From the NCBI RefSeq assembly GCF_003931875.1, contig NZ_CP034245.1, positions 2,170,001 to 2,234,000 on the forward strand: a stretch of 64,000 nt of DNA, read 5' to 3'. Origin of the DNA: Microbacterium sp. 10M-3C3 (GTDB taxonomy: Bacteria > Actinomycetota > Actinomycetes > Actinomycetales > Microbacteriaceae). This document shows, piece after piece, positions 55,466-63,788 of this stretch (position 1 is its first letter; each line of letters starts with the position of its first letter). Both the position numbers and the translations under genes were made by a program. The notes below the pieces were generated by a model that worked only from the letters and a program-made list of their open reading frames with translations, searched no databases and was not told the DNA's origin.

Positions 55466-57142
55466 TCAGGCCGCCGCGACGCCCGCGCGCAGGCCCTCGA
55501 CGACGGCGGCGGCCAGCTGGCGCGCGGCTTCGCGGGTCGCCGGCTGCAGGTCGCGGAAGGAGATCGCACCGCCGCTGCCGATGAGCGGGTCGTAGGGCAC
55601 GCGGACGACCGAGCGCACGCGCGTGCCGAAGTGCGTCTCGAGCTCGGACTGGCGGACGAGCGGCGACCCGGGACGGGCGTTGTTCAGGACGACGACTGCG
55701 CGACGGACCTGGTCGGCATAGCCGTTGGTCTCGAGCCACGTGAGCGTCTCGGACGCGAGCCGCGCCTCGTCGATGCTGAGTCCGGCGACCACGACGATCT
55801 GGTCGGCCATCTCGAGGGTCGCCCCCATGACGGAGTGCACGATGCCGGTGCCGGTGTCGGTGAGGACGAGCGAGTAGTAGTGCGCCGCCAGCGCGGCGAC
55901 ATCCTGGTAGTCGCGGTCGCTGAAGGCCTCCGACACCCGCGGGTCGGCATCCGACGCGAGCACGTCCAGGCGCGTCTCGTCGCGGGCGACGATCGTGGAG
56001 ATGTCGTTGAACCCCGTCACCTCCGCGCCGACCCGCGCGAGGTCGCGGACGGTCCGGCCGCCGGTGCGGCCGATGCGGTCGGCGAGCGTGCCGCGGTCCG
56101 GATTCGCGTCGATCGCGATGACGCGGTCGTCGCGCGCCGACGCGAGCGCCATGCCCAGGAGCGTCGTGACGGTGGTCTTGCCGACTCCGCCCTTGCGCGA
56201 GAGGACGGGGACGAAGCGCGCCCCGCCCGGAAGCGGGCCGGCGATGCGACGGTCCAGCGCCTTGCGGGCGCGGACCTTCTTGCTGTCGCCGAGGTTGATG
56301 CGGTGGCGGCTGAGCGAGTACACCAGCTGCTGCCACACGCCCTCGGGCTCGGCGCCGCTGAGCTGCCCGCGGTCGAGGAGCCGGTCGGCGGTGAGCAGGT
56401 CGGGGGTCTCGCGGTTCGGCTCGAACTCGCCGAGGCGCTTCGACGTGAGGTCGACGTCGTGCTGCGGCGGGTGCACGCGCTCGACGGCATGGGCGCGCTC
56501 GACGCGCGCGTGCGCTTCGGCGCTGTGCGCCTCGCGACGGGTCGTGGGCACCGCGCCCGTGAGCGGCACGGGCTCGCCGATCGGCGTGCTCACCGGGGCG
56601 GGCGGGGTCGTCGGCGCTTCGGATGCGGCGGCCTGCTGATCGGCCGGCGCGTCCTCGCCTTCGGCCTCGTCCGGCTCGTCCGGAGCGCTGTCGGGCGCGT
56701 CGGCCTCCGCGGCAGCAGGCTCGGCGCCGTCGCCGGTCGCGTCGGACCCGGCTCCGGGCGCGCCGGCGTGGATCGTCGCCGCACCCGCGCCGTCCTCGTC
56801 CGTGCTCTCCGGCCGGTTGTCGCCGGCGTCCTCGGCGGCGTCGTCGACGACGTCCGCGTCGTGCACGTCGGCCTCGGCCCCGGGCTCGGGCTCGGGCTCG
56901 TCGTCGGGGGGCGCCGCCTCCTCGAGGATGATGTCCCCCGTGGCGACCTCCTCGAGGGGCACGTCGTCGACGACCTCGTCCTCGGCGAGATCCTCGTCGT
57001 CGTTCGCCGGCAGGTGCAGCTCGACACGCGCCGTCCGTGCCCCGAGGATGCCGATCCCGGCGGTGTCGACGTTCGTGGTGTCGGCGAGCAGGCCGTGCTC
57101 GGCCGGTTCGTCGGAATTCTCGTCGTGTCGATCGGGCGTCAC
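55466..57142 (-). CDS. MinD/ParA-like ATPase with long acidic N-terminal region
   Basis: The 558-residue protein splits in two. Residues 1 to about 240 are low complexity, very rich in Asp, Glu, Ala and Pro. The second half is a SIMIBI ATPase with a deviant Walker A motif SRKGGVGKTTVTTLLG, then VIAIDANPDRGTLADRIG and a VVLNNARPGS NTPase strand. IAIDANPDRGTLADR is like that in EspI/MinD-like ATPases of mycobacterial ESX loci, but no type VII genes are nearby. It could position a membrane or DNA complex. GTG start, GGAG upstream. It lies between pyc and def. Confidence 0.85.
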   Translation of the reverse strand: MTPDRHDENSDEPAEHGLLADTTNVDTAGIGILGARTARVELHLPANDDEDLAEDEVVDDVPLEEVATGDIILEEAAPPDDEPEPEPGAEADVHDADVVDDAAEDAGDNRPESTDEDGAGAATIHAGAPGAGSDATGDGAEPAAAEADAPDSAPDEPDEAEGEDAPADQQAAASEAPTTPPAPVSTPIGEPVPLTGAVPTTRREAHSAEAHARVERAHAVERVHPPQHDVDLTSKRLGEFEPNRETPDLLTADRLLDRGQLSGAEPEGVWQQLVYSLSRHRINLGDSKKVRARKALDRRIAGPLPGGARFVPVLSRKGGVGKTTVTTLLGMALASARDDRVIAIDANPDRGTLADRIGRTGGRTVRDLARVGAEVTGFNDISTIVARDETRLDVLASDADPRVSEAFSDRDYQDVAALAAHYYSLVLTDTGTGIVHSVMGATLEMADQIVVVAGLSIDEARLASETLTWLETNGYADQVRRAVVVLNNARPGSPLVRQSELETHFGTRVRSVVRVPYDPLIGSGGAISFRDLQPATREAARQLAAAVVEGLRAGVAAA

Positions 57143-57188
57143 TGCAGGTCTCCAAACGGGTCGGGCGCGCGGGGCCCCTTCCGCCAGA

Positions 57189-60100
57189 CTACGGGGCGGG
57201 GCGGATGACGACCAAAAGGTCGCCCGCCTCCACCTGCTGCGTCGGGGCGATCGCGATCCGCTCGACGACGCCGTCGACGGGAGCCGTGATCGCGGCCTCC
57301 ATCTTCATCGCCTCGATCGAGGCGACCGGCTGCCCGGCGGTGACGGCGTCGCCGACGGCGGTCTTGATCGTCACGGCACCCGAGAACGGCGCCGCGACCT
57401 GACCGGGGCGGGACGTGTCGGCGCGTTCAGCGCTGGCGGTCTGAACGGCGATCGAGCGGTCGCGCACGAACACCGGGCGCAGCTGCCCGTTGAGCGTCGT
57501 CATGACGGTGCGCATGCCCTTCTCGTCGGCATCGCCGACCGCCTCGAGGCCGACGTAGAGCTGCACGCCCTTCTCGATCTCGACCACGTGCTCACCGCCG
57601 GGCACGAGGCCGTAGAGGTAGTCCGACGTGTCGAGCACGCTCAGGTCGCCGTACGTCTCCCGCGCCTGCTCGAAGTCGCGCGTGGGTCCCGGGAAGAGCA
57701 GGCGGTTCAGGCGCGCGCGGCGCTGCGCCGACGTGCCCGCGAGAGCCGCGCCATCCGCGTCGGTGAGCGGCGTGAGCCCCGTCTTCACCTCGCGCCCCGC
57801 GAGGACGCGGGAGCGGAAGGGCTCGGGCCAGCCGCCCGGCAGGTCGCCGAGCTCGCCGGCCATGAACGACACGACCGAGTCGGGCACGTCGTACTTCTCG
57901 GGGTGCGCGGCGAAATCGGCCGGGTCGGCCTTGACGGCGGCGAGGTGCAGGGCGAGATCGCCCACCACCTTCGACGACGGCGTCACCTTGGGCACGCGGC
58001 CGAGGATCTCGTTGGCCGCGGCGTACATGTCCTCGATGAGCTCGAAGTCCTCCGCGAGGCCCAGCGCGATCGCCTGCTGGCGCAGGTTCGACAGCTGGCC
58101 GCCGGGGATCTCGTGGTGGTAGACACGGCCGGTGGGGCCGGGCAGTCCCGACTCGAACGGCCGGTACAGGTGGCGCACCGCCTCCCAGTAGGGCTCGAGG
58201 TCGGACACGGCGGCGAGGTCGAGGCCGGTGTCGCGCTCGGTGTGGGCGAGGGCGGCGACGAGCGCCGACAGCGACGGCTGGCTCGTCGTGCCCGACATCG
58301 GCGCTGCGGCGGCGTCCACCGCATCCGCCCCCGCCGCCGACGCCGCGAGCAGCGTCGCGAGCTGCCCGCCCGCGGTGTCGTGCGTGTGCACGTGCACGGG
58401 GAGGTCGAAGCGCTCGCGGAGCGCGGTGACGAGCCGGGCCGCCGCCGCGGGGCGCAGCAGCCCGGCCATGTCCTTGATCGCGAGCACGTGCGCGCCGGCC
58501 TCGACGATCTGCTCGGCGAGGCGCACGTAGTAGTCGAGGGTGTAGAGGTCTTCGCCCGGGTCGAGCAGATCGCCGGTGTAGCAGACCGCGACCTCCGCGA
58601 TCGAGCGGCCCGTCGCGCGTACCGCGTCGATCGCGGGGCGCATCTGGGCGACGTCGTTGAGGGCGTCGAAGATGCGGAAGATGTCGACGCCGGCGTCGGA
58701 GGCCTCGGCGACGAACGCGTCGGTGACCTCGGTCGGGTAGGGCGTGTAGCCGACCGTGTTGCGCCCGCGCAGCAGCATCTGGATCGCGATGTTCGGCATC
58801 GCCGTGCGCAGCGCGTCCAGCCGCTCCCACGGGTCCTCGGCCAGGAAGCGCAGCGCAACGTCGTAGGTGGCACCGCCCCACGCCTCGACCGACAGCAGCT
58901 GCGGCGTGAGCCGGGCGACGTAGGGCGCGACGGTCACGAGGTCCTTCGTGCGCACGCGCGTGGCCAGCAGCGACTGGTGCGCGTCGCGGAAGGTCGTCTC
59001 GGTCACCGCGAGCGCGGTCTGCGCGCGCAGGGCCCGCGCGAACCCCTCGGGTCCGAGCTCCTCGAGACGCTGACGCGAGCCCGCCGGCGCGGGTGAGACG
59101 ACGTCGACGGCGGGGAGCTTGAGGCGCGGCTCCACGCGGCCGGGCCGCTCGCCGTGCGGCTTGTTGACCGTGGTGTCCACGAGCCACGACAGCACCTTCG
59201 TGCCGCGGTCCTTGGATTCGCGGCCCCGCAGCATCTCCGGACGCTCCTCGATGAAGGACGTGCTCAGGTCGCCGACCACGAATGCGGGATCGTCCAGCAC
59301 CGCCTGGAGGAAGGGGATGTTCGTCGATACGCCGCGGATGCGGAACTCCGCGAGCGCGCGGCGGGCGCGCGCGACCGCGGCCGGGAAGTCCCTGCCACGG
59401 CACGTGAGCTTCGCGAGCATCGAGTCGAAGTGCGGGCTGACCTGCGAGCCGGCGGCCGTCGTGCCGCCGTCCAGGCGGATGCCGGCGCCGCCGGGCGAGC
59501 GGTACGTCGTGATCTTGCCGGTGTCGGGGCGGAAGCCCTGCGTGGGGTCCTCCGTCGTGATGCGGCACTGGAGGGCGGCACCGCGCAGCCGGATCTCCCC
59601 CTGCGTCAGGGCGAGGTCGGCGAGAGTCTCCCCCGCGGCGATGCGCATCTGCGACTGCACCAGGTCGACGTCGGTGACCTCCTCGGTGACCGTGTGCTCG
59701 ACCTGGATGCGCGGGTTCATCTCGATGAACACGACCTCGCCCGCACGCGGGCCCGCCGTCTCCAGGAGGAACTCCACCGTGCCGGCGTTGACGTACCCGA
59801 TCGAGCGGGCGAACGCCACGGCGTACCGGTGCAGCGCGTCGCGGACGTCGTCGTCGAGGTTGGGCGCCGGGGCGATCTCGATGACCTTCTGGTGGCGGCG
59901 TTGCACCGAGCAGTCGCGCTCGAACAGGTGCACGGTCTCGCCCGCGGTGTCGGCGAGGATCTGCACCTCGATGTGACGCGGGCGCTGCACGGCCTGCTCG
60001 AGGAACATGCGCGGGTCGCCGAACGCGCCCTGCGCCTCCCGCATCGCCTCGGCGAGCGCCGGGGCGAGCTCGGCCGCCGACTCGACGCGCCGCATCCCGC

Positions 60101-60596
60101 GCCCGCCGCCGCCGGCGACGGCCTTCGCGAAGAGGGGGAAGCCGATCTCCTCGGCCTGCGCGACGAGCGCGTCGATGTCGTCGGATGCGGCGGTCGAGCG
60201 CAGCACCGGGACGCCGGCTGAGACGGCGCGCTCCTTCGCGGCGACCTTGTTGCCGGCCATCTCGAGCACCTCGGCGGGCGGGCCGATGAACGCGATGCCG
60301 TGCGCGGAGGCGCGCTCGGCCAGCTCGGGGTTCTCGGACAGGAAGCCGTATCCGGGGTAGATGGCGTCGGCGCCGGACTCCCGCGCCACGCGGATGATCT
60401 CGTCCACGTCGAGGTACGCGCGCACGGGGTGGCCGCGCTCGCCGATCTGGTATGCCTCGTCGGCTTTGAGCCGGTGAAGCGAGAAGCGGTCCTCGTACGG
60501 GTAGACCGCGACCGTGCGCGCTCCCACCTCGTACGCGGCGCGGAAGGCTCGGATGGCGATCTCACCGCGGTTGGCGACCAGGATCTTGCGGAACAT
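57189..60596 (-). CDS. pyc: Pyruvate carboxylase
   Basis: The 1135-residue protein makes oxaloacetate from pyruvate and bicarbonate. It is a single chain: biotin carboxylase (ILVANRGEIAIRAFRAAYEVG; AVAGGGGRGMRRV; EMNPRIQVEHTVTEEVT), carboxyltransferase (TRVRTKDLVTVAPYVA; IFDALNDVAQM; HTHDTAGGQLATLLA) and a C-terminal biotinyl domain with K1098 in EAMKMEAA. ATG 60596 is preceded by GAGGTCGCGC. A TAGGCT hexamer at 60633-60638 and a 7-bp inverted repeat overlap it. Confidence 0.96.
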   Translation of the reverse strand: MFRKILVANRGEIAIRAFRAAYEVGARTVAVYPYEDRFSLHRLKADEAYQIGERGHPVRAYLDVDEIIRVARESGADAIYPGYGFLSENPELAERASAHGIAFIGPPAEVLEMAGNKVAAKERAVSAGVPVLRSTAASDDIDALVAQAEEIGFPLFAKAVAGGGGRGMRRVESAAELAPALAEAMREAQGAFGDPRMFLEQAVQRPRHIEVQILADTAGETVHLFERDCSVQRRHQKVIEIAPAPNLDDDVRDALHRYAVAFARSIGYVNAGTVEFLLETAGPRAGEVVFIEMNPRIQVEHTVTEEVTDVDLVQSQMRIAAGETLADLALTQGEIRLRGAALQCRITTEDPTQGFRPDTGKITTYRSPGGAGIRLDGGTTAAGSQVSPHFDSMLAKLTCRGRDFPAAVARARRALAEFRIRGVSTNIPFLQAVLDDPAFVVGDLSTSFIEERPEMLRGRESKDRGTKVLSWLVDTTVNKPHGERPGRVEPRLKLPAVDVVSPAPAGSRQRLEELGPEGFARALRAQTALAVTETTFRDAHQSLLATRVRTKDLVTVAPYVARLTPQLLSVEAWGGATYDVALRFLAEDPWERLDALRTAMPNIAIQMLLRGRNTVGYTPYPTEVTDAFVAEASDAGVDIFRIFDALNDVAQMRPAIDAVRATGRSIAEVAVCYTGDLLDPGEDLYTLDYYVRLAEQIVEAGAHVLAIKDMAGLLRPAAAARLVTALRERFDLPVHVHTHDTAGGQLATLLAASAAGADAVDAAAAPMSGTTSQPSLSALVAALAHTERDTGLDLAAVSDLEPYWEAVRHLYRPFESGLPGPTGRVYHHEIPGGQLSNLRQQAIALGLAEDFELIEDMYAAANEILGRVPKVTPSSKVVGDLALHLAAVKADPADFAAHPEKYDVPDSVVSFMAGELGDLPGGWPEPFRSRVLAGREVKTGLTPLTDADGAALAGTSAQRRARLNRLLFPGPTRDFEQARETYGDLSVLDTSDYLYGLVPGGEHVVEIEKGVQLYVGLEAVGDADEKGMRTVMTTLNGQLRPVFVRDRSIAVQTASAERADTSRPGQVAAPFSGAVTIKTAVGDAVTAGQPVASIEAMKMEAAITAPVDGVVERIAIAPTQQVEAGDLLVVIRPAP

Positions 60597-60616
60597 GCGC
60601 GACCTCGCAGGCGTCG

Positions 60617-60638
60617 GGCTGAGTGTGCTCTCAGCCTA
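60617..60638 (-). promoter_or_regulatory. Predicted pyc promoter with inverted repeat
   Basis: TAGGCT on the minus strand at 60638-60633 gives a leader of about 35 bases. GGCTGAG (60617-60623) and CTCAGCC (60630-60636) form a perfect 7-bp inverted repeat with a 6-base spacer that overlaps the hexamer, so a repressor bound here would block the promoter. Confidence 0.45.
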
Positions 60639-60660
60639 GGGGACGGTAACGTAGACCTCC

Positions 60661-61473
60661 GTGCACGTACTCTCGGTGAGCTCCCTCAAGGGCGGCGTCG
60701 GCAAGACGACCGTCACGCTCGGGCTGGCATCCGCCGCCTTCGCCCGGGGCGTGCGCACCCTGGTGGTCGATCTCGACCCGCAGTCCGATGTGTCCACGGG
60801 CATGGACATCCAGGTCGCCGGGCGCCTGAACATCGCCGACGTGCTGGCCAATCCGCGTGAGAAGGTCGTGCGTCAGGCCATCACCTCCAGCGGCTGGGCC
60901 AAGGTGCACCCCGGCACGATCGACGTGCTCATCGGCAGCCCGTCGGCCATCAACTTCGACGGTCCGCACCCCAGCGTGCGCGACGTGTGGAAGCTCGAGG
61001 AGGCCCTCGCCACGATCGAGGCCGACTACGACCTCGTACTGATCGACTGCGCGCCGTCGCTGAACGCGCTCACGCGCACCGCGTGGGCCGCGAGCGACCG
61101 GGTCATCGTCGTCACCGAGCCCGGCCTGTTCTCCGTCGCCGCCGCCGACCGGGCACTGCGTGCGATCGAGGAGATCCGCCGCGGTCTCTCCCCCCGCCTC
61201 CAGCCGCTGGGCGTCGTCGTGAACCGCGTGCGCCCGCAGTCGATCGAGCACCAGTTCCGCATCAAGGAGCTGCGCGACATGTTCGGGCCTCTCGTGCTGA
61301 ACCCGCAGCTGCCCGAGCGCACGTCGCTGCAGCAGGCGCAGGGCGCGGCCAAGCCGCTGCACGTGTGGCCGGGCGACTCCGCGCAGGAGCTCGCGGCCGA
61401 CTTCGACGCGCTGCTGGACCGCATCATGCGCACGGGTCGCATCCCGGTGCCGGGCGAGTCGGCGCGCGTCTGA
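60661..61473 (+). CDS. ParA-family ATPase
   Basis: A 270-residue ParA protein with deviant Walker A SLKGGVGKTTVTLGLASAA, Walker B-like LVVDLDPQSDVSTG and LVLIDCAPSLNALT. It lacks a helix-turn-helix and is smaller than plasmid ParA, resembling chromosomal orphan ParA proteins next to MerR regulators in actinobacteria. No parB or parS site is seen nearby. It starts at GTG 60661; TAACGT ends eight bases upstream. It is divergent from pyc. Confidence 0.9.
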   Translation: MHVLSVSSLKGGVGKTTVTLGLASAAFARGVRTLVVDLDPQSDVSTGMDIQVAGRLNIADVLANPREKVVRQAITSSGWAKVHPGTIDVLIGSPSAINFDGPHPSVRDVWKLEEALATIEADYDLVLIDCAPSLNALTRTAWAASDRVIVVTEPGLFSVAAADRALRAIEEIRRGLSPRLQPLGVVVNRVRPQSIEHQFRIKELRDMFGPLVLNPQLPERTSLQQAQGAAKPLHVWPGDSAQELAADFDALLDRIMRTGRIPVPGESARV

Positions 61474-61499
61474 CGCGTCGCGTCCGCCGCGCGCAGCCG

Positions 61500-62045
61500 T
61501 CAGGCGGTGCGCTTCGCGCGGCGTGCAGCGAGCTCGTCGACCGGGTCGGGAGCGGTCGGGTCGAACTCGACGAGCGTCGACTCGACCTCGCGCAGCACCT
61601 TGCCGACGGCGATGCCGAACACACCCTGTCCGCGGCTGACGAGGTCGATGACCTCGTCGTTCGACGTGCACAGGTAGACCGAGGCTCCGTCGCTCATGAG
61701 CGTCGTGCCGGCCAGGTCGCGGATGCCCGCGGCCCGCAGCTGCTCGACGGCGGTGCGGATCTGCTGCAGGGAGATGCCGGTGTCGAGCAGGCGCTTGACG
61801 AGCTTCAGCACGAGGATGTCGCGGAAGCCGTACAGGCGCTGCGAGCCGGAGCCGCTCGCGCCGCGCACGGTCGGCTCGACCAGCTCGGTGCGCGCCCAGT
61901 AGTCCAGCTGCCGGTACGTGATGCCGGCGGCGCGGGCGGCCTGTGCGCCGCGGTACCCGACCTCGTCGTCCATCGCGGGCAGCCCGTCGGTGAACAGGAG
62001 GTCGGAGACGAACCGCGGTTCGCCGACAGCTTCGCCAGCAGTCAT
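61500..62045 (-). CDS. MerR-family regulator (Rv1830-like)
   Basis: The 181-residue regulator has a MerR winged helix: YRGAQAARAAGITYRQLDYWARTELVEPTVRGASGSGSQRLYGFRDILVLKLVKRLLDTGISLQQI (starts near residue 30; quoted in shortened motif form: GITYRQLDYWAR, QRLYGFRDI, LLDTGISLQQIR). It has no metal-binding cysteines and an unusual C-terminal effector region. Its closest counterpart by order is mycobacterial Rv1830, which lies two genes from the FtsR-like Rv1828. TAGCGT at 62078-62083 and GAGGAGGACC give it its own promoter. Confidence 0.88.
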   Translation of the reverse strand: MTAGEAVGEPRFVSDLLFTDGLPAMDDEVGYRGAQAARAAGITYRQLDYWARTELVEPTVRGASGSGSQRLYGFRDILVLKLVKRLLDTGISLQQIRTAVEQLRAAGIRDLAGTTLMSDGASVYLCTSNDEVIDLVSRGQGVFGIAVGKVLREVESTLVEFDPTAPDPVDELAARRAKRTA

Positions 62046-62077
62046 GCCGGGGTCCTCCTCACCGGATCGATATCTCC

Positions 62078-62083
62078 ACGCTA
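62078..62083 (-). promoter_or_regulatory. Predicted -10 for the Rv1830-like gene (TAGCGT)
   Basis: TAGCGT on the minus strand, about 32 bases before ATG 62045, lies in the 107-base gap after ftsR. Confidence 0.4.
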
Positions 62084-62152
62084 GATCAGCCCTGGGCCTC
62101 GGGCAACGACATCCGCCCGGGCGCGTCGGCGTGTCGTCGCATCACGAATGCG

Positions 62153-62839
62153 TCACGAGAGCATGCGCTCGATGGCCTCACGCATGAACACGGCGCGCAC
62201 GTCGTCCAGGCGCCGCGCGAGCTCGGGCGCGAGTTCGCCCGCGCGCCCGCGCGAGGCCGCGTCGGTGCGGCGCAGCAGGGTCGTGAGCGCGGACTCGATG
62301 AGCGCCGCCTCGCGCTGCGTGCTCTGACGCAGCGCCCGCAGGTGACGCGGCTCGATGCCGTGACGGTCGAGGGCGACGAGGGCGCGCAGCAGGCTGACGG
62401 TCGCCTCGGCGTACGACTCCGCGCCGACGATGACACCCGTGCTGATGGCGTCGTTGAGCAGCTGCGGCGCGGCGCCGGCCGCCGCCAGCAGCTCGTCGCG
62501 ACGGTAGCGGCGCGCGGCGGGGACGATCGAGGGGATCGTGTGCGGCGGCGCGGGGTCGCGCCCCGCATCCACGTCTTCGAGGTAGTCGCGGATGACGGTG
62601 AGCGGCAGGTAGTGGTCGCGCTGCAGCGTGAGCGCGAGGCGCAGTCGCTCAAGGTCGGATGCGGAGAACTTGCGGTACCCCGACTCGGTGCGCGTGGGCG
62701 ACACGATGCCCTGCACCTCGAGGAAGCGGAGCTTGCTGGAGGTGAGCGAGGGGAACTCGGGCGTCAGGCGCGCGAGCACCTGGCCGATGCTCAGCAGGCC
62801 CGCGGACGAGGCACGACCGCGGGCGGGGGATGCGGGCAT
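62153..62839 (-). CDS. ftsR: MerR-family regulator FtsR
   Basis: This 228-residue MerR regulator has LLSIGQVLARLTPEFPSLTSSKLRFLEVQGIV (shortened: GQVLARLTPEFP, SKLRFLEVQGI), then SGYRKFSASDLERLRLALTLQRDHYLPL. It matches mycobacterial Rv1828 and corynebacterial FtsR, which activates ftsZ. An ftsZ gene with inverted repeats upstream lies 30 kb away in this window, so a regulatory link is plausible. The start overlaps the garA stop by one base. Confidence 0.9.
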   Translation of the reverse strand: MPASPARGRASSAGLLSIGQVLARLTPEFPSLTSSKLRFLEVQGIVSPTRTESGYRKFSASDLERLRLALTLQRDHYLPLTVIRDYLEDVDAGRDPAPPHTIPSIVPAARRYRRDELLAAAGAAPQLLNDAISTGVIVGAESYAEATVSLLRALVALDRHGIEPRHLRALRQSTQREAALIESALTTLLRRTDAASRGRAGELAPELARRLDDVRAVFMREAIERMLS

Positions 62840-63336
62840 CAGGCTTCGGCGGGCAGGTCGGCGGGCGACACGAAGAAGTTGAGGCGGAACTTGCCGATCC
62901 GCACCTCGGCGCCGTTGACGAGCTCGGAGCGGTCGACGCGCTCGCCGTTGACGTAGGTGCCGTTGAGGGAGCGCTGGTCGACGATGTCGAACCGCACGCC
63001 CTCGCGGGTGATCTCGGCGTGGCGGCGCGAGACCGTGACGTCGTCGAAGAAGATGTCCGCCTCGGGGTGGCGTCCGACCGTCGTCACGTCGGTGTCGAGG
63101 AGGTAGCGCGCACCGGCGGTGGGACCCGAGCGGACGATGAGCAGCGCGGCGCCGGACGGAAGGGCTCCGATCGCCTCGACCTCGGCCTCGCTCAGCTCGC
63201 TGCCGAAGGGCACGAAGGACAGGTCTGCATCGTGGCCGAAGGTCTGCGTCGTGTCGTGCGCGCGCACCTGCGACGTGCGCGCGTCGTCGCCTGCCCGCCG
63301 GATGTCATCCGGCTCCGGTCGACGTGTTCCGTCCAC
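62839..63336 (-). CDS. garA: FHA-domain regulator GarA/OdhI
   Basis: The 165-residue protein has a phosphorylatable N-terminal motif HDTTQTFG (T29, T30), the place of the ETTS motif in GarA/OdhI, and a C-terminal FHA domain (VGRHPEADIFFDDVTVSRRHAEI, SLNGTYVNGERVD). In relatives, the unphosphorylated protein inhibits 2-oxoglutarate dehydrogenase and Ser/Thr kinases switch it off. GTG 63336 is chosen because GGAAGGAGGA precedes it; earlier in-frame starts lack the SD and similarity. TAGGGT at 63356-63361 is a likely -10. Confidence 0.92.
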   Translation of the reverse strand: MDGTRRPEPDDIRRAGDDARTSQVRAHDTTQTFGHDADLSFVPFGSELSEAEVEAIGALPSGAALLIVRSGPTAGARYLLDTDVTTVGRHPEADIFFDDVTVSRRHAEITREGVRFDIVDQRSLNGTYVNGERVDRSELVNGAEVRIGKFRLNFFVSPADLPAEA

Positions 63337-63355
63337 GAGTCCTCCTTCCACGCCC

Positions 63356-63361
63356 ACCCTA
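63356..63361 (-). promoter_or_regulatory. Predicted -10 for garA (TAGGGT)
   Basis: TAGGGT on the minus strand, about 19 bases before GTG 63336, in the 194-base divergent gap. The rest of that gap (63362-63489) shows no other structure I can support. Confidence 0.4.
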
Positions 63362-63489
63362 GTCGATGGCCGTCTCGGCGCGGAGCCGCCCGACCGCCCG
63401 ACCGACACGGGATCCGCACGCCGGTGTCGGCGTGCGTGCGCGTGTTGCGCCGTGTGTCGGCCCGCGGTGCGGCTGCCGGTCGCCCGGCC

Positions 63490-63495
63490 TAGCCT
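63490..63495 (+). promoter_or_regulatory. Predicted -10 for the small Cys protein (TAGCCT)
   Basis: TAGCCT is followed by a 35-base leader that ends in AAGGAG before GTG 63531. Confidence 0.4.
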
Positions 63496-63530
63496 GGCGG
63501 GACTTCGAACCTACTGACAAGGAGTCCGCC

Positions 63531-63773
63531 GTGTCGAGTCCGTCCCGCCGTCGCCCGCCCCTCGAGGTGCCCGCGCGGGGGGCGTGCATGTGCGCGGTCG
63601 GCGAGGCGTGCACGTCGGCGGCGCGCGGCCATGCCCTGCACCTCATCCAGGACCGCCTGGCGTCGGCGACGCCGGCCGCGTGGGTCGACGCGCTCGTCGA
63701 GGAGGTCGACGCCGCCGTGTACGGCGTGCTGGCCGCCCGCGGCGGCCGCCGCAACGTCGCGCGCGTGGCGTGA
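63531..63773 (+). CDS. Small cysteine-containing hypothetical protein
   Basis: The 80-residue protein starts at GTG 63531 with AAGGAG seven bases before. It has three cysteines in ARGACMCAVGEACTSAARGH and a His just after, then a helical C-terminal half (LHLIQDRLASATPAAWVDALVEEVDAAVYGVL). It is not a family I recognise. The C-x-C...C-H arrangement could bind a metal. It converges with a four-helix Cys-rich protein gene whose products bind copper in some relatives, so a metal-handling link is conceivable but unproven. Confidence 0.6.
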   Translation: MSSPSRRRPPLEVPARGACMCAVGEACTSAARGHALHLIQDRLASATPAAWVDALVEEVDAAVYGVLAARGGRRNVARVA

Positions 63774-63788
63774 AGTCCTCGGCGCCGG

